DNA from: CAZJFC01 sp964545245
GTDB lineage: Bacteria > Pseudomonadota > Alphaproteobacteria > Rickettsiales > 21-14-0-20-44-7
DNA length: 31,313 bases
Reading direction: 5' to 3'
Assembly (NCBI GenBank): GCA_964545245.1
Contig: CAZJFC010000016.1
Span: 1-31,313, forward strand
Part shown: positions 23,518-31,313 of the stretch, piece by piece
Numbering within the stretch: position 1 is the first letter of the stretch
Layout of the letters: the number at the start of each line of letters is the position of its first letter
Made by a program: the position numbers and the translations under genes
The notes under the pieces: generated by a model
Seen by the model: the letters and a program-made list of their open reading frames with translations, nothing else
Databases searched by the model: none
Told to the model about the DNA's origin: nothing

Positions 23518-23742
23518 ATGACAGCTCTTTATATTATCGATGAAAACGAGTTTCAGGTACATGCGCCTGAATATGATGATTTTCTTGCTGAGTGCGAGAA
23601 AAAATTAAACTCGGAGTTTGATTTCAATATCGTAATTTCCCCGGAACATCAACCTACATATCATAATGGCGATGATCTGGTTATTTCCAAAAGCCTGCAC
23701 GATAAAATGACACCGCTCCAGTTTAAGGCGTATCTCGCGTAG
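23518..23742 (+). CDS. N-terminal part of a split M48-like pseudo-peptidase
   Basis: A 74-residue frame ending in GDDLVISKSLHDKMTPLQFKAYLA and then TAG. That ending resembles the segment just before the zinc-binding HExxH of M48 (HtpX-like) peptidases, where a beta strand is followed by a helix of the form LTPDELEAVLAHELGH. The next ATG is four bases after the stop in the same reading frame, and the downstream ORF continues the M48 pattern, so the two look like one gene split by an in-frame stop placed where the first zinc histidine should be. The alignment is from memory. Alternatively it is an independent small protein. Confidence 0.55.
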   Translation: MTALYIIDENEFQVHAPEYDDFLAECEKKLNSEFDFNIVISPEHQPTYHNGDDLVISKSLHDKMTPLQFKAYLA

Positions 23743-23745
23743 TCA

Positions 23746-24123
23746 ATGGCGCAAGTAGATTTTCTCAGCAAATCCCCTCTGCAAGACCAAACTGGTTTTG
23801 TAAGAAAGTCCATCGGCAGAGGAGCTGCCATCATGCTCCTCGGCACAGCTTTGCACAGTGAAATAGGAGCCGGCATAGGAGCAATCATGATAGCAACCGG
23901 AATTGCGGTTATGCATATAGAAAAAAATACTTTGCGGGATTTGGTCATACAATCAGACCGTTTTGCCTGTATGATAACTTCTTCCCCTCAGTCCTGTATA
24001 GAGGCTATAAGGACTGAAACACGCACCTTTGGCCAGGTGGAATTCATGCACCAAAGAATCGCGAATCTGGAAACGCTGGCGAAAGAACGCTATCCGGAAA
24101 GCGCCATCACGGTCGGGGCTTAA
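23746..24123 (+). CDS. C-terminal part of a split M48-like pseudo-peptidase
   Basis: A 125-residue product in the same frame as the upstream ORF, four bases after its stop and without a strong binding site of its own, so probably translated by reinitiation if at all. MAQVDFLSKSP matches the residues that follow HExxH in M48 proteins, with Gln where the second histidine would be. Two hydrophobic segments (about 26-58) could be membrane-associated. VIQSDRFACMITSSPQSCIEAI resembles the ExxAD..A region carrying the third zinc ligand, but Val stands at the Glu position, and HQRIANLETL resembles the common HPP...RI.AL ending. All three zinc ligands seem gone. Confidence 0.55.
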   Translation: MAQVDFLSKSPLQDQTGFVRKSIGRGAAIMLLGTALHSEIGAGIGAIMIATGIAVMHIEKNTLRDLVIQSDRFACMITSSPQSCIEAIRTETRTFGQVEFMHQRIANLETLAKERYPESAITVGA

Positions 24124-24125
24124 CT

Positions 24126-24848
24126 TTATTCATTCCAATCACCAATCGGGCTGGACTGGAAAACAGCTAGCGCGGCAAGCGCAGCCGTCTCTGAACGAAG
24201 CAGGCGTTTCCCCATAGTTACCGGGATAACGAAATCCTTCGATTTTAGCAGTTCAACTTCGTCCGGGGCGAACCCGCCTTCAGGGCCGATCAGAACCGCA
24301 TAGCCAAACTCGGTTTTCTTCAGTTTTGAAAGCGCGGTGCCGATATGTTCCGCTTCAAGCGTATCATCGCAGAAAATGATTTTCTGGGTAACGTCCCATT
24401 TTTCAATCAGCTTATCGAGCTTTTCAATTTCGTTAATTTCGGGGATATCAATGCGCCCGGTCTGCTCTGCTGCTTCAATCGCATTAGCTTTCAGCCTATC
24501 ATAGTTGATGCGGTTGATGTGGGTGAAGCGTGTGTGGACAGGTTGCAGCGCAGTAACCCCAAGCTCGGTAGCCTTTTGCGCGAGCTGGTCGATCTTGCCG
24601 AATTTCACCGGGGCAAAAAGCAAGGTCACGCGCGGGTGCTTATTCGGCTCGCGTGTCTGCCCCAGAATCTCAATTTCGGTACGGTTGTGGTATTTAGCGT
24701 TGTATTCGCCATCCTCGTTGTTGAACAGGAATATCTCGTCGCCATCCTTGCAGCGCAGGACATTGTGCAGATAATTGCCCTGCTCACGGCTCAACGGGAA
24801 TTTTGTGCCGCTTGAAAGTTTGTCCGATGCGTATAACCTGATTTTCAT
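24126..24848 (-). CDS. rsmE: 16S rRNA m3U1498 methyltransferase (RsmE)
   Basis: A 240-residue SPOUT-class methyltransferase that modifies uridine 1498 of 16S rRNA. The C-terminal trefoil-knot motifs are intact: VLIGPEGGFAPDEVELL and LGKRLLR-like MGKRLLRSETAALAAL. I start at MKIRLYAS (ATG complement at 24846-24848), the usual N-terminus; the frame stays open to 24956 but that extension only mirrors ubiA. Its start codon shares CATG with the ubiA start on the other strand. I see no ribosome binding site, so the message may be leaderless. Confidence 0.92.
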   Translation of the reverse strand: MKIRLYASDKLSSGTKFPLSREQGNYLHNVLRCKDGDEIFLFNNEDGEYNAKYHNRTEIEILGQTREPNKHPRVTLLFAPVKFGKIDQLAQKATELGVTALQPVHTRFTHINRINYDRLKANAIEAAEQTGRIDIPEINEIEKLDKLIEKWDVTQKIIFCDDTLEAEHIGTALSKLKKTEFGYAVLIGPEGGFAPDEVELLKSKDFVIPVTMGKRLLRSETAALAALAVFQSSPIGDWNE

Positions 24849-25695
24849 GATGGTGAATATACGCGCGTATTTACGTTTGGCAAGGTTTGATAAACCAGTG
24901 GGCATATGGCTGTTGCTTTTACCATGCTGGTTTGGGCTGGCACTCGCCGGGAACAAGGATTTATGGCTTTATGTGGCTTATGGAATCGGCGCAATTGTTA
25001 TGCGTGCGGCAGGCTGTGTTATTAACGACATGGCCGACAGAAATTTTGATGCGAAAGTGGAACGCACAAAAACCCGCCCGCTTGCCAGCGGTGAAATTTC
25101 AATGAAACAGGCGCTGGTTTTCCTTGCAATATTACTGTCAATTGGGCTTGGGGTGCTGCTTACCCTGCCTGTGAAAGTGATATATCTGGGCTTTTCTATC
25201 ATGCCGCTGGTGGTGCTTTACCCGTTCATGAAGCGAATAACCTATTGGCCGCAGCTAATGCTGGGAATCGTGTTCAACTATGGGATATTGATGGGCTATT
25301 TGAATGCGGCGGGAACTTTAGACGCACATGTTTTTATTATGTATCTCGGCGCGATATTCTGGACGCTGGGTTATGATACGATCTACGCCCATCAGGACAA
25401 GGATGACGATATTAAAATCGGCGTAAAGTCCACTGCGCTCAAGTTAGGCGAGAAGACAAAATATTTCGTTACTGCATGTTATGCAAAATTCCTGTTCTGC
25501 TTCTTCGTTACCGCAGTTTATGAGCTTGGGTTTAAAATCCCGTTTGTGCCGATTTTTTTAATTGCTGCCGCGCATATGGTCTGGCAGGTGCGAGTCCTGG
25601 ATATCAATAACCGTGAGAATTGCCTGATGCTGTTTAAATCCAATGTGCATACAGGATTATTGCTGTTTGTGGCTTTGGTTAGCGCAATATATTAA
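24847..25695 (+). CDS. ubiA: 4-hydroxybenzoate polyprenyltransferase (UbiA)
   Basis: An integral membrane enzyme of about 282 residues that attaches the polyprenyl tail to 4-hydroxybenzoate in ubiquinone synthesis. Both Asp-rich motifs are visible: NDMADRNFDAKVERTKTRPLASG and, in the second half, DKDDDIKIGVKSTALKLG, separated by several hydrophobic helices (FLAILLSIGLGVLLTL, FSIMPLVVLYPF). I start at MMVNIRAYLRLARFDKPVG, which fits the family; the frame is open upstream to 24775 but that part mirrors rsmE. The next ATG (24850) is equally possible. No clear binding site. It overlaps the tyrA stop by four bases at the 3' end. Confidence 0.93.
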   Translation: MMVNIRAYLRLARFDKPVGIWLLLLPCWFGLALAGNKDLWLYVAYGIGAIVMRAAGCVINDMADRNFDAKVERTKTRPLASGEISMKQALVFLAILLSIGLGVLLTLPVKVIYLGFSIMPLVVLYPFMKRITYWPQLMLGIVFNYGILMGYLNAAGTLDAHVFIMYLGAIFWTLGYDTIYAHQDKDDDIKIGVKSTALKLGEKTKYFVTACYAKFLFCFFVTAVYELGFKIPFVPIFLIAAAHMVWQVRVLDINNRENCLMLFKSNVHTGLLLFVALVSAIY

Positions 25696-26894
25696 GCCGT
25701 TTCGGTGAGGGCTTCGCTAAGTTTTTCCTGAAGCAAAGCACCGCTATCCGATTCTACCGCCGCGGTTATCTCAAAAATCTTGCGGTGGACAAGCGCCCGC
25801 AGGAGGGCGATTTCCTCTTCATAATCCGCCACTAAACCGGTAACATCAGCAAGTGAAAGAATTGAGAAATCCCTCAGGCCGCTGCCTGCATAATTTTCAA
25901 ATTCTTTCTTCTCCTGCGCTTCCATAGGAGTATCGAGCATTGCAAGCGCGCCGTGAATGTCAGAAGCAGAGAACCTGCGCCCAACTTCATTTTCAAAGTC
26001 ATCTTCAACGCAGAACAGGACAAGGCTGCCCAGCAAAGCTGCGAACACTTGCGCCGCATCATATTTCCTGTCACCGGTAAGCGAGGTTTCTTTTGCTGTG
26101 CCGCCAAGTTTTTTACGCAATTCCACCTGATTGGAGAATTTATCGATATGGAGGATCCCGGCAAATATCTTCTCAAGGAACTTGAAAATATGCGTGCGGT
26201 TAAGCTGGAATATATCCACCCAGATTTCCGGTGGCGAGTTCGCTATCCTGAGCGCGGTTTTAAAATCACCTTCCGGCTGTTTATCAAGGGCATATTTCTT
26301 GTGGGAAAGCGCCATTTTGAATGCATACGCCAGAAGCTGCGGCGCATGGGATACCGCCGCATAGATTTTATCATGCTCTGCCGCGGTCATGATCTCTGGT
26401 ACGGAGCCAAGGTCTTTCCATAAATTCTCAATTTCAAGGCGGGCCTGCGTGCTGGTTTTTGGCAACGGCGTAAGGACGACTTTTTTGCCCACGAACAACC
26501 TGCCATCGCCAGATTCATAACCAGAGGTTTCCTTACCAGCTATCGGGTGGCCGGGAACGAGGTGGACGCCCGGCGGCAAATGGTTATAAACCTTATGGAT
26601 TACCGCAGTTTTTACCGAGCCGACATCGGTGATTATCGCGCCCGGCTGGATATATTCGGAAATTTCGTTGCAAATTGACTCATAATAGCGGATTGGGGTA
26701 CAAAGCATGATAATATCGGCATCCTGCACAGCATCGCTAAGGATTTCCGGCGCTTCATCAATTACTCCTTCCTTAAGCGCCTGCGCGCTGATTTTGGCGT
26801 TACGGTTGTAACCGATAATGTGGAATTTGCCCTTAAGCCCGCGGGCGACCGATGAACCTATCAACCCCAGCCCGATAATTGCCAGTTTTTTCAT
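25692..26894 (-). CDS. tyrA: Prephenate/arogenate dehydrogenase (TyrA family)
   Basis: A 400-residue oxidoreductase leading to tyrosine. The N-terminus MKKLAIIGLGLIGSSVARGL is the NAD(P) Rossmann motif; TDVGSVK, GHPIAGKETSGYE and SHAPQLLAYA are family signatures, including the active-site His. I start at the ATG 26892-26894 with AGG upstream rather than at 26930. It is longer than many TyrA proteins (about 290-310): after LRIANSPPEIWVDIF there are about 170 residues, mostly helical, which may form an extended dimerisation or regulatory region. No ACT domain is evident. Stops of tyrA and ubiA overlap. Confidence 0.9.
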   Translation of the reverse strand: MKKLAIIGLGLIGSSVARGLKGKFHIIGYNRNAKISAQALKEGVIDEAPEILSDAVQDADIIMLCTPIRYYESICNEISEYIQPGAIITDVGSVKTAVIHKVYNHLPPGVHLVPGHPIAGKETSGYESGDGRLFVGKKVVLTPLPKTSTQARLEIENLWKDLGSVPEIMTAAEHDKIYAAVSHAPQLLAYAFKMALSHKKYALDKQPEGDFKTALRIANSPPEIWVDIFQLNRTHIFKFLEKIFAGILHIDKFSNQVELRKKLGGTAKETSLTGDRKYDAAQVFAALLGSLVLFCVEDDFENEVGRRFSASDIHGALAMLDTPMEAQEKKEFENYAGSGLRDFSILSLADVTGLVADYEEEIALLRALVHRKIFEITAAVESDSGALLQEKLSEALTETA

Positions 26895-26984
26895 GCCCCT
26901 TACCTTTTCATTAATATCCCGGTTTATCAAGAAATGCTTTATTTTTGGTATATTTCTTGCTCTAATAATTAAAAAAGAGGTTAT

Positions 26985-27304
26985 ATGCGCAGGATTTTTG
27001 CAATAATTATGGTTGTGGCGGCTTTTCCCGCCCTTGCCGAAAACGCCCCAAGCGTTAGCTCATGCACCGCCCAAACCGTGGGCATAACCCAATGTTTTTC
27101 AAATAAGCTCTGCGAATGCAAATATTTCCGCGGCAGCAGAATGGNNNNNNNNNNGCCGGAACCCCGGCAGGCCACCGCTGGGATTGCGGAATCAACCGCC
27201 CGCCATGCATTGACCCGAACCGCGGAACAGAAGTTTTGCCTTATGACGGCCCGGCTGCGGTTGGGATTGATAAATCCACGGTGAATATTCAGCAGAAGAA
27301 ATAG
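26985..27304 (+). CDS. Small exported cysteine-rich protein, interrupted by a gap
   Basis: GAGG lies seven bases before the ATG. The product opens with a signal peptide (MRRIFAIIMVVAAFPALA) and then a Cys-containing mature part: SSCTAQTVGITQC, LCECKYF. A 10-N gap at 27145-27154 breaks the frame; removing it with a 1-nt overlap restores one frame to the stop at 27302, giving GTPAGHRWDCGINRPPCIDP and a total of about 102 residues with six cysteines. That suggests a disulfide-bonded periplasmic or secreted protein. I do not recognise the family. The gap length is a placeholder, so a few residues could differ. Confidence 0.65.
27145..27154. other. 10-N assembly gap
   Basis: The flanks are aatgg and gccgg. 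Eleven bases removed (10 N plus one shared g) join two reading frames that otherwise do not match into one plausible protein, which indicates that little or nothing is missing. Confidence 0.65.
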
Positions 27305-28078
27305 TTACTGCGCTGTCCAGCCGCCATCAATCGAGATATGGGTTCCGGTGATGTTCTTTGCCATATCACCCGCGAGGAATACCGCTAACGCGCCGATCTC
27401 TTCCGGGGTTGCGAATTCTTTGTTCGGTTGTTTTTCGGCAACCAGCTTGATTTTTTCCTGCTCGAAAGTTGTGCCGTTCTCCGCCGCACGCTGCTCAATT
27501 TGCGCTTTTACCAGCGGAGTTAGTACCCAACCCGGACAGATCGCATTCACGGTGATACAATGCTCGGCAGTTTCAAGCGCAACCACTTTGGTTAAACCCA
27601 CAACTGCGTGTTTTGCCGCGACGTAAGCTGATTTTTTGGGGGAAGCAACAAGGCCATGCGCCGAAGCAATGTTGATTATGCGCCCCCATTTGCACTCTTT
27701 CATAATCGGAACAGCCGCCTTGATCGCATGAAATGCCGATGACTGGTTGATGGCGATGACCGCATCCCATTTCTGGTCAGGAAAATCCTCGATATTGTCA
27801 ACATGCTGGATGCCTGCGTTATTCACAAGAATATCCGGTTTTGCATCCTCAACCATTTTTTTAATCTGGTCTGGCTTTGTCATATCAGCCGCGGAATAAA
27901 CCGCCTTGATACCAAATTTCTTTTCCAGCTCCGCACGTTCTTTTTCAATTGCCGCAGCATCGCCAAAGCCGTTAATTACAATATTCACACCCTGCTCCGC
28001 GAAAGCATATGCTATACCCAGGCCAATGCCGGAAGTTGAACCGGTAACAATTGCAGTTTTTCCTTTCAGTGCCATCAT
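27305..28078 (-). CDS. bdhA: 3-hydroxybutyrate dehydrogenase
   Basis: A 257-residue classical short-chain dehydrogenase that interconverts (R)-3-hydroxybutyrate and acetoacetate with NAD, the first step in using depolymerised PHB. The cofactor motif TGSTSGIGLG (12-21), NNAG, and the Ser139, Tyr152, Lys156 triad are intact; IQHVDNIEDFP and ICPGWVLTPLV match the BdhA subgroup. The ATG overlaps the phaC stop by four bases (ATGA), so the two are translationally coupled and their functions fit. Confidence 0.93.
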   Translation of the reverse strand: MMALKGKTAIVTGSTSGIGLGIAYAFAEQGVNIVINGFGDAAAIEKERAELEKKFGIKAVYSAADMTKPDQIKKMVEDAKPDILVNNAGIQHVDNIEDFPDQKWDAVIAINQSSAFHAIKAAVPIMKECKWGRIINIASAHGLVASPKKSAYVAAKHAVVGLTKVVALETAEHCITVNAICPGWVLTPLVKAQIEQRAAENGTTFEQEKIKLVAEKQPNKEFATPEEIGALAVFLAGDMAKNITGTHISIDGGWTAQ

Positions 28079-29907
28079 GTCCTCACTTTTACATAACTTC
28101 CCGGCGCATCTTCAAGCGACTTGCCGATTTTTCTTGCCGGCACCTTGGAGCCGGTAAAGTTGATATTCCATTTATGCCAGTTCGGCCACCACGAACCTGC
28201 TTCCTCTTTTGCGTGTTTCAGCCATCCATCCGGTTTTTCATTGAGTTTGCCATTAATCCAGTGAGGGTATTTTGCCGCCGAGGGAGGATTCACCACACCA
28301 GCAATATGACCGGAATCCGCCAGAACAAATGTTGAATTCGGCAATAATGCAGCGCCTTTATAAGTCGATTTCCACGGCGCGATATGGTCTTTCAACGTTG
28401 AAAGGAAATAGGCCGGATTCCTGATTTTGCGCAGGTCAATCTTCACGCCGTCAATTTCAATACCGCCGGGTTTTGCCAACAGGTTTTTCAGGTACATGTT
28501 ACGCAGATAAAAACTATGCATCTTTGCAGGCATACGCGTTGAATCGGAATTCCAGTATAACAAATCGAACGAAAGCGGGTCTTTGCCAAGCAGGTAGTTG
28601 TTTACCACGAATGACCATATCAAATCGTTCGCGCGGAGCATACTGAACGTAAGTGCCATTTCGCGCCCATCCAGGTACCCGGTTTCCGACATGCGCTTTT
28701 CCAACATTGCAAGCTGCTCATCATCAATGAATATCGAAAGGTTTCCCGCTTCGGAAAAATCCAGCATCGTTGTAAGGAAAGTGGCCGAGTTAATGCGCTT
28801 ATCCTTTTTGGCATCCATATAGGCAAGCGTTGTCGCGAGCAATGTTCCGCCAAGGCAATAACCTATTGCATTAAGCTTATCCTCACCGGTGATTTTGCAA
28901 ACCTGCTCCACAGCAGTAAGCAGGCCACTCTTCACATAGTCAGCAAAATCTTTGTTCTTATGCCGCGAATCAGGGTTCACCCACGAAACCATGAACAGCG
29001 TATATCCATGCTCCACCAGCCATTTCACCAGCGAGTTCTCCGGCTTCAGATCGGCGATATAATATTTATTTATCCACGCAGGAATGAATAAAAGCGGGGT
29101 TTTATAAACATCTTTTGTTACGGGTTCATATTGTATCAACTGAAATAATTCATTCTGGAAAACTACCTTGCCGGGAGTTGTCGCAATATTTTTGCCCAGT
29201 TCGAAAGCCTCAAAACCTGTCTGGGTAATATTCCCCTGCGCAATATCATGCGCAAGGTTCTTCAACCCATGTACAAGGTTTTCGGCATTGGTTTCAAGCG
29301 TTGCCCGCAACACCTCAGGGTTGGTAAACAGGAAATTGCTGGGGCTTATAGCATCAATGAACTGGCTGGTATAAAATTCGAGCTTTTCACGGGATTTTTT
29401 GTCCATCCCCTCAATTCCGCGGGTGAGTTGAAGCAACCATTCGGCATAAACCAGATAAGCATCTTTCAGGAACTTAAAGTAAGGATTTTCTTCCCACATC
29501 CCATCACGGAAGCGTTTATCACGTGATTTTGCACCTTCTTTTACCGGCCTTTTCTGCAAAAAAGCCTGCGCGGAATTAAGCCATAAACCGGAAAGCTGGC
29601 GGTATAATTCCACACCGGAGTCAAAAACCTTATCAGGATCGGCAGCCAGTTTCTGGAATGCATCAAAAAAGGCAGAATTAACATTAAGCGGGTCAATATT
29701 CCCGCTAGGGCGCATAGGGATTTTAGATGCATAAGACTTTAAAATCTCGGAATATACCGCGATTCCTTCGGAAATATTGCGGTAAAACGCATCAAGATCA
29801 ATTTTATATTCACTGCCATAATTATTTTTATCAACCGGCTTTTTTGCAGCTTTCTTCAATGGCTTAGCGCCATGAGCGCGCGGTTTTGCAGTTTGTTTTT
29901 TGGGCAT
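28075..29907 (-). CDS. phaC: Poly-3-hydroxyalkanoate synthase class I (PhaC)
   Basis: It polymerises (R)-3-hydroxyacyl-CoA into PHA granules. The lipase-like box GYCLGG carries the catalytic Cys (residue 351 from the ATG I use), with Asp507 in LKDHIAPW and His534 in DSGHIAGVVNPP; DLLYWNSDSTRMP is a family signature. The product is about 610 residues, typical of class I. The first 30 residues are Lys/Ala/Pro rich. A GTG at 29959-29961 would add 18 residues; neither start has a clear binding site, so the start is uncertain. It is coupled to bdhA. The phaA and phaB genes are not in the window. Confidence 0.94.
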   Translation of the reverse strand: MPKKQTAKPRAHGAKPLKKAAKKPVDKNNYGSEYKIDLDAFYRNISEGIAVYSEILKSYASKIPMRPSGNIDPLNVNSAFFDAFQKLAADPDKVFDSGVELYRQLSGLWLNSAQAFLQKRPVKEGAKSRDKRFRDGMWEENPYFKFLKDAYLVYAEWLLQLTRGIEGMDKKSREKLEFYTSQFIDAISPSNFLFTNPEVLRATLETNAENLVHGLKNLAHDIAQGNITQTGFEAFELGKNIATTPGKVVFQNELFQLIQYEPVTKDVYKTPLLFIPAWINKYYIADLKPENSLVKWLVEHGYTLFMVSWVNPDSRHKNKDFADYVKSGLLTAVEQVCKITGEDKLNAIGYCLGGTLLATTLAYMDAKKDKRINSATFLTTMLDFSEAGNLSIFIDDEQLAMLEKRMSETGYLDGREMALTFSMLRANDLIWSFVVNNYLLGKDPLSFDLLYWNSDSTRMPAKMHSFYLRNMYLKNLLAKPGGIEIDGVKIDLRKIRNPAYFLSTLKDHIAPWKSTYKGAALLPNSTFVLADSGHIAGVVNPPSAAKYPHWINGKLNEKPDGWLKHAKEEAGSWWPNWHKWNINFTGSKVPARKIGKSLEDAPGSYVKVRT

Positions 29908-29994
29908 GTACAATTTTTTACTTGCAAAAGGCTTCGATGTAAATAATATTCGCGGCCTCACTGCTTATAACTGCTCTTTTTATGAACGGTTTAT

Positions 29995-30069
29995 GACCCC
30001 TTCGTCTAGCGGTTAGGACACCTCCCTTTCACGGAGGTAACACGGGTTCGATTCCCGTAGGGGTCGCCA
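29995..30069 (+). tRNA. tRNA-Glu (anticodon TTC)
   Basis: The acceptor stem GACCCCT pairs with AGGGGTC, the anticodon arm is CCTCC-CTTTCAC-GGAGG with TTC in the loop, and the T arm is CGGGTTCGATTCCCG. The discriminator G at 30066 is followed by an encoded CCA (30067-30069). The opening TCGTCTAGCGGTTAGGACA is typical of bacterial tRNA-Glu. Confidence 0.97.
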
Positions 30070-30171
30070 TTTCAAGGCGTAATCCATACAGTTCAATGAG
30101 TTGAAGGTATCCTAGGGGTTCCCATTTAGTTTAACTAGTACACCTCGGTGGTACGAGATGTAATCTAACGG

Positions 30172-31313
30172 TTAATATAACCCAAAGAATTTTGCGAGGT
30201 TTTCGTCGATTTCCATAATCAGGCCAGAATTTTCACGTGCGGCCTGTTCATATTCCTCTTCAGTAGCCACATCACCGCTGCCTTGCTCGTAATCATCTGG
30301 ACTAGAGCCATAGTTTACATTTTCCTTTATCCCTTCATTCTTTATGGAAGGATGCTGGGAAACAACCTCAACTGTACTCGGCATTTCATCAGCAGATGAT
30401 GGGATTGGTTTAGGAGTAGGGGTTGGCGCTACGGCAATTGTTATTTTAGCAGATGGCTGATTAATTATATTATAGTTATCTCCTCCGCTAATTGAAGCAA
30501 AGATATCATACTGCCCAGCCGGTGTATTTTTACCCACGCCATAGAAATCCATTGTAATTGTAAAATCAGAGCCGTTATCAATATTGTATAGGCCATCAAA
30601 CGTAAAGTGCGTATAGTCAATAACCGGGTTCACCTCGCCAAAACCTTTGCTGTAATTAGCATTAAAGCTTGCTGTCACATCCCGTTTATTAATATTCAAT
30701 CCAGTATCGACCGGAGTGATGAGCTGGTAATTATGCCCTGCATCAAAGCTGGTTGAGAGTATGTAGTTACCAACACCGCTTCCCTCATGGACGCCGTTAT
30801 AATCCGTGTTTAAAATTATATCATTTACATTATCACCGCTATAAAGGTTGGTGAATACAAAGTTGTTATGCTTAAGCTCAGGGTTTTCATTACCATAAAC
30901 TTTTTGTACGTCACCTTTAGATGATACGGTAATTGTGCGTTTAGTGATAGCCAGTTCCGCTGTCGGGTCATTGATGACATTGTAGTTACCGCCGCCATTT
31001 ATCGATGCCGATATCTCATAAGTGCCAACGCTGGTTCCGGCAGTCACCCCGTTGAAGCCAGGGGTTACTGCAAAGCCGTTGCCGTTATCGCCGGTGTAGA
31101 GGTTGGCGTAGTTGAAGTGGGAACCGTCTATGGCCGGGTTGTCATCACCGTAGGTCCTTACATAATCATCCTTGAAGCTGGCTGTGATATCGCGCTTGGT
31201 GATGGTTAACTCTGCTGTCGGGTCATTAATGACGTTATAGTTGCCGCCGCCATTTATCGATGCCGATATCTCATAAGTGCCAACGCTGGTTCCGGCAGTC
31301 ACCCCGTTGAAGC
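30172..31313 (-). CDS. MBG/YDG-repeat surface protein, C-terminal part (runs off the window)
   Basis: At least 376 residues; the start lies beyond the right edge. The chain consists of repeated beta-sandwich units of about 85 residues, each with a TITKRDITASFKDDYVRTYG-like opening, NPAIDGSHFNYANLYTGDN, GVTAGTSVGTYEISASI and NYNVINDPTAELTI. This is the MBG/YDG pattern seen in large bacterial adhesins, often filamentous-hemagglutinin type proteins. The two right-most units are nearly identical at the DNA level (255-bp period); those nearer the C-terminus have diverged. The end is a Pro/Thr spacer (PTPTPKPIP) and an acidic tail (DDYEQGSGDVATEEEYEQA), with no sorting motif that I recognise. Confidence 0.85.
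   Translation of the reverse strand, partial: FNGVTAGTSVGTYEISASINGGGNYNVINDPTAELTITKRDITASFKDDYVRTYGDDNPAIDGSHFNYANLYTGDNGNGFAVTPGFNGVTAGTSVGTYEISASINGGGNYNVINDPTAELAITKRTITVSSKGDVQKVYGNENPELKHNNFVFTNLYSGDNVNDIILNTDYNGVHEGSGVGNYILSTSFDAGHNYQLITPVDTGLNINKRDVTASFNANYSKGFGEVNPVIDYTHFTFDGLYNIDNGSDFTITMDFYGVGKNTPAGQYDIFASISGGDNYNIINQPSAKITIAVAPTPTPKPIPSSADEMPSTVEVVSQHPSIKNEGIKENVNYGSSPDDYEQGSGDVATEEEYEQAARENSGLIMEIDENLAKFFGLY
30961..31313. repeat. 255-bp tandem repeat inside the adhesin gene
   Basis: tgtcgggtcatt begins at 30961 and again at 31216, and the sequences after both match closely up to the window edge. Each unit encodes one MBG/YDG domain. Such repeats tend to collapse in short-read assemblies, so the real copy number may be higher. 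Confidence 0.8.

Noticed and set aside
24849..24956. N-terminal extension of RsmE
   Set aside because: The extra residues mirror the coding strand of ubiA, and MKIRLYAS is the usual family start.

Overview
The window looks like a piece of an alphaproteobacterial chromosome, probably a draft or metagenome assembly, at roughly 50% GC. It holds one 100-N gap and three 10-N gaps. Three things point to Alphaproteobacteria: the gene pair alaC/hom followed by glpX, an IleS of the eukaryote-like type with KLSKR and a HYGH signature, and a Mg-type HemB without the cysteine zinc triad. Genes for polyhydroxybutyrate synthesis (phaC, bdhA), ubiquinone (ubiA) and queuosine (queH) show a respiring, free-living-capable metabolism. 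I cannot name the genus.

Layout. 1-591 has no convincing gene and carries palindromic repeats. 592-4621 (minus) is an amino-acid/gluconeogenesis operon alaC-gdx-hom-glpX, with a four-palindrome cluster between gdx and hom. 4679-6103 (minus) encodes an exported proline-rich protein. 6322-6731 (plus) is a promoter, a strongly structured RNA of about 190 nt with its own terminator, and a 55-residue membrane microprotein. 6848-10081 (minus) is a large exported TPR-like protein, divergent from ileS (10135-13663). 13670-14287 (minus) is an unknown protein made of two nearly identical halves. 14339-17944 carries trpG, an accessory ORF, trpD and hemB. 17962-19074 (minus) is an overlapping antitoxin-toxin-queH operon. 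19130-20713 is an NAD(P)H-dependent flavin oxidoreductase with a duplicated cysteine motif, then polA. 23518-24123 looks like a split, catalytically dead M48-type peptidase. Then come rsmE/ubiA (divergent starts that overlap), tyrA, a small exported Cys-rich protein, and the bdhA-phaC pair. The window ends with tRNA-Glu and the C-terminal part of an MBG/YDG-repeat adhesin.

The most striking theme is palindromic DNA inserted in frame into essential genes. ileS carries three separate palindromic inserts of 129, 81 and 69 bp (all multiples of three). trpD carries a whole DUF559 (Vsr-like) endonuclease domain flanked on both sides by palindromes and fused in frame between its N-terminal helices and its phosphoribosyl-binding domain. 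A 19-nt arm is identical between the palindrome beside the DUF559 domain and the stand-alone insert in ileS, and related palindromes are scattered between genes. This suggests, by inference, a mobile REP-like family possibly spread by DUF559 endonucleases and tolerated as peptide insertions, comparable to Rickettsia palindromic elements.
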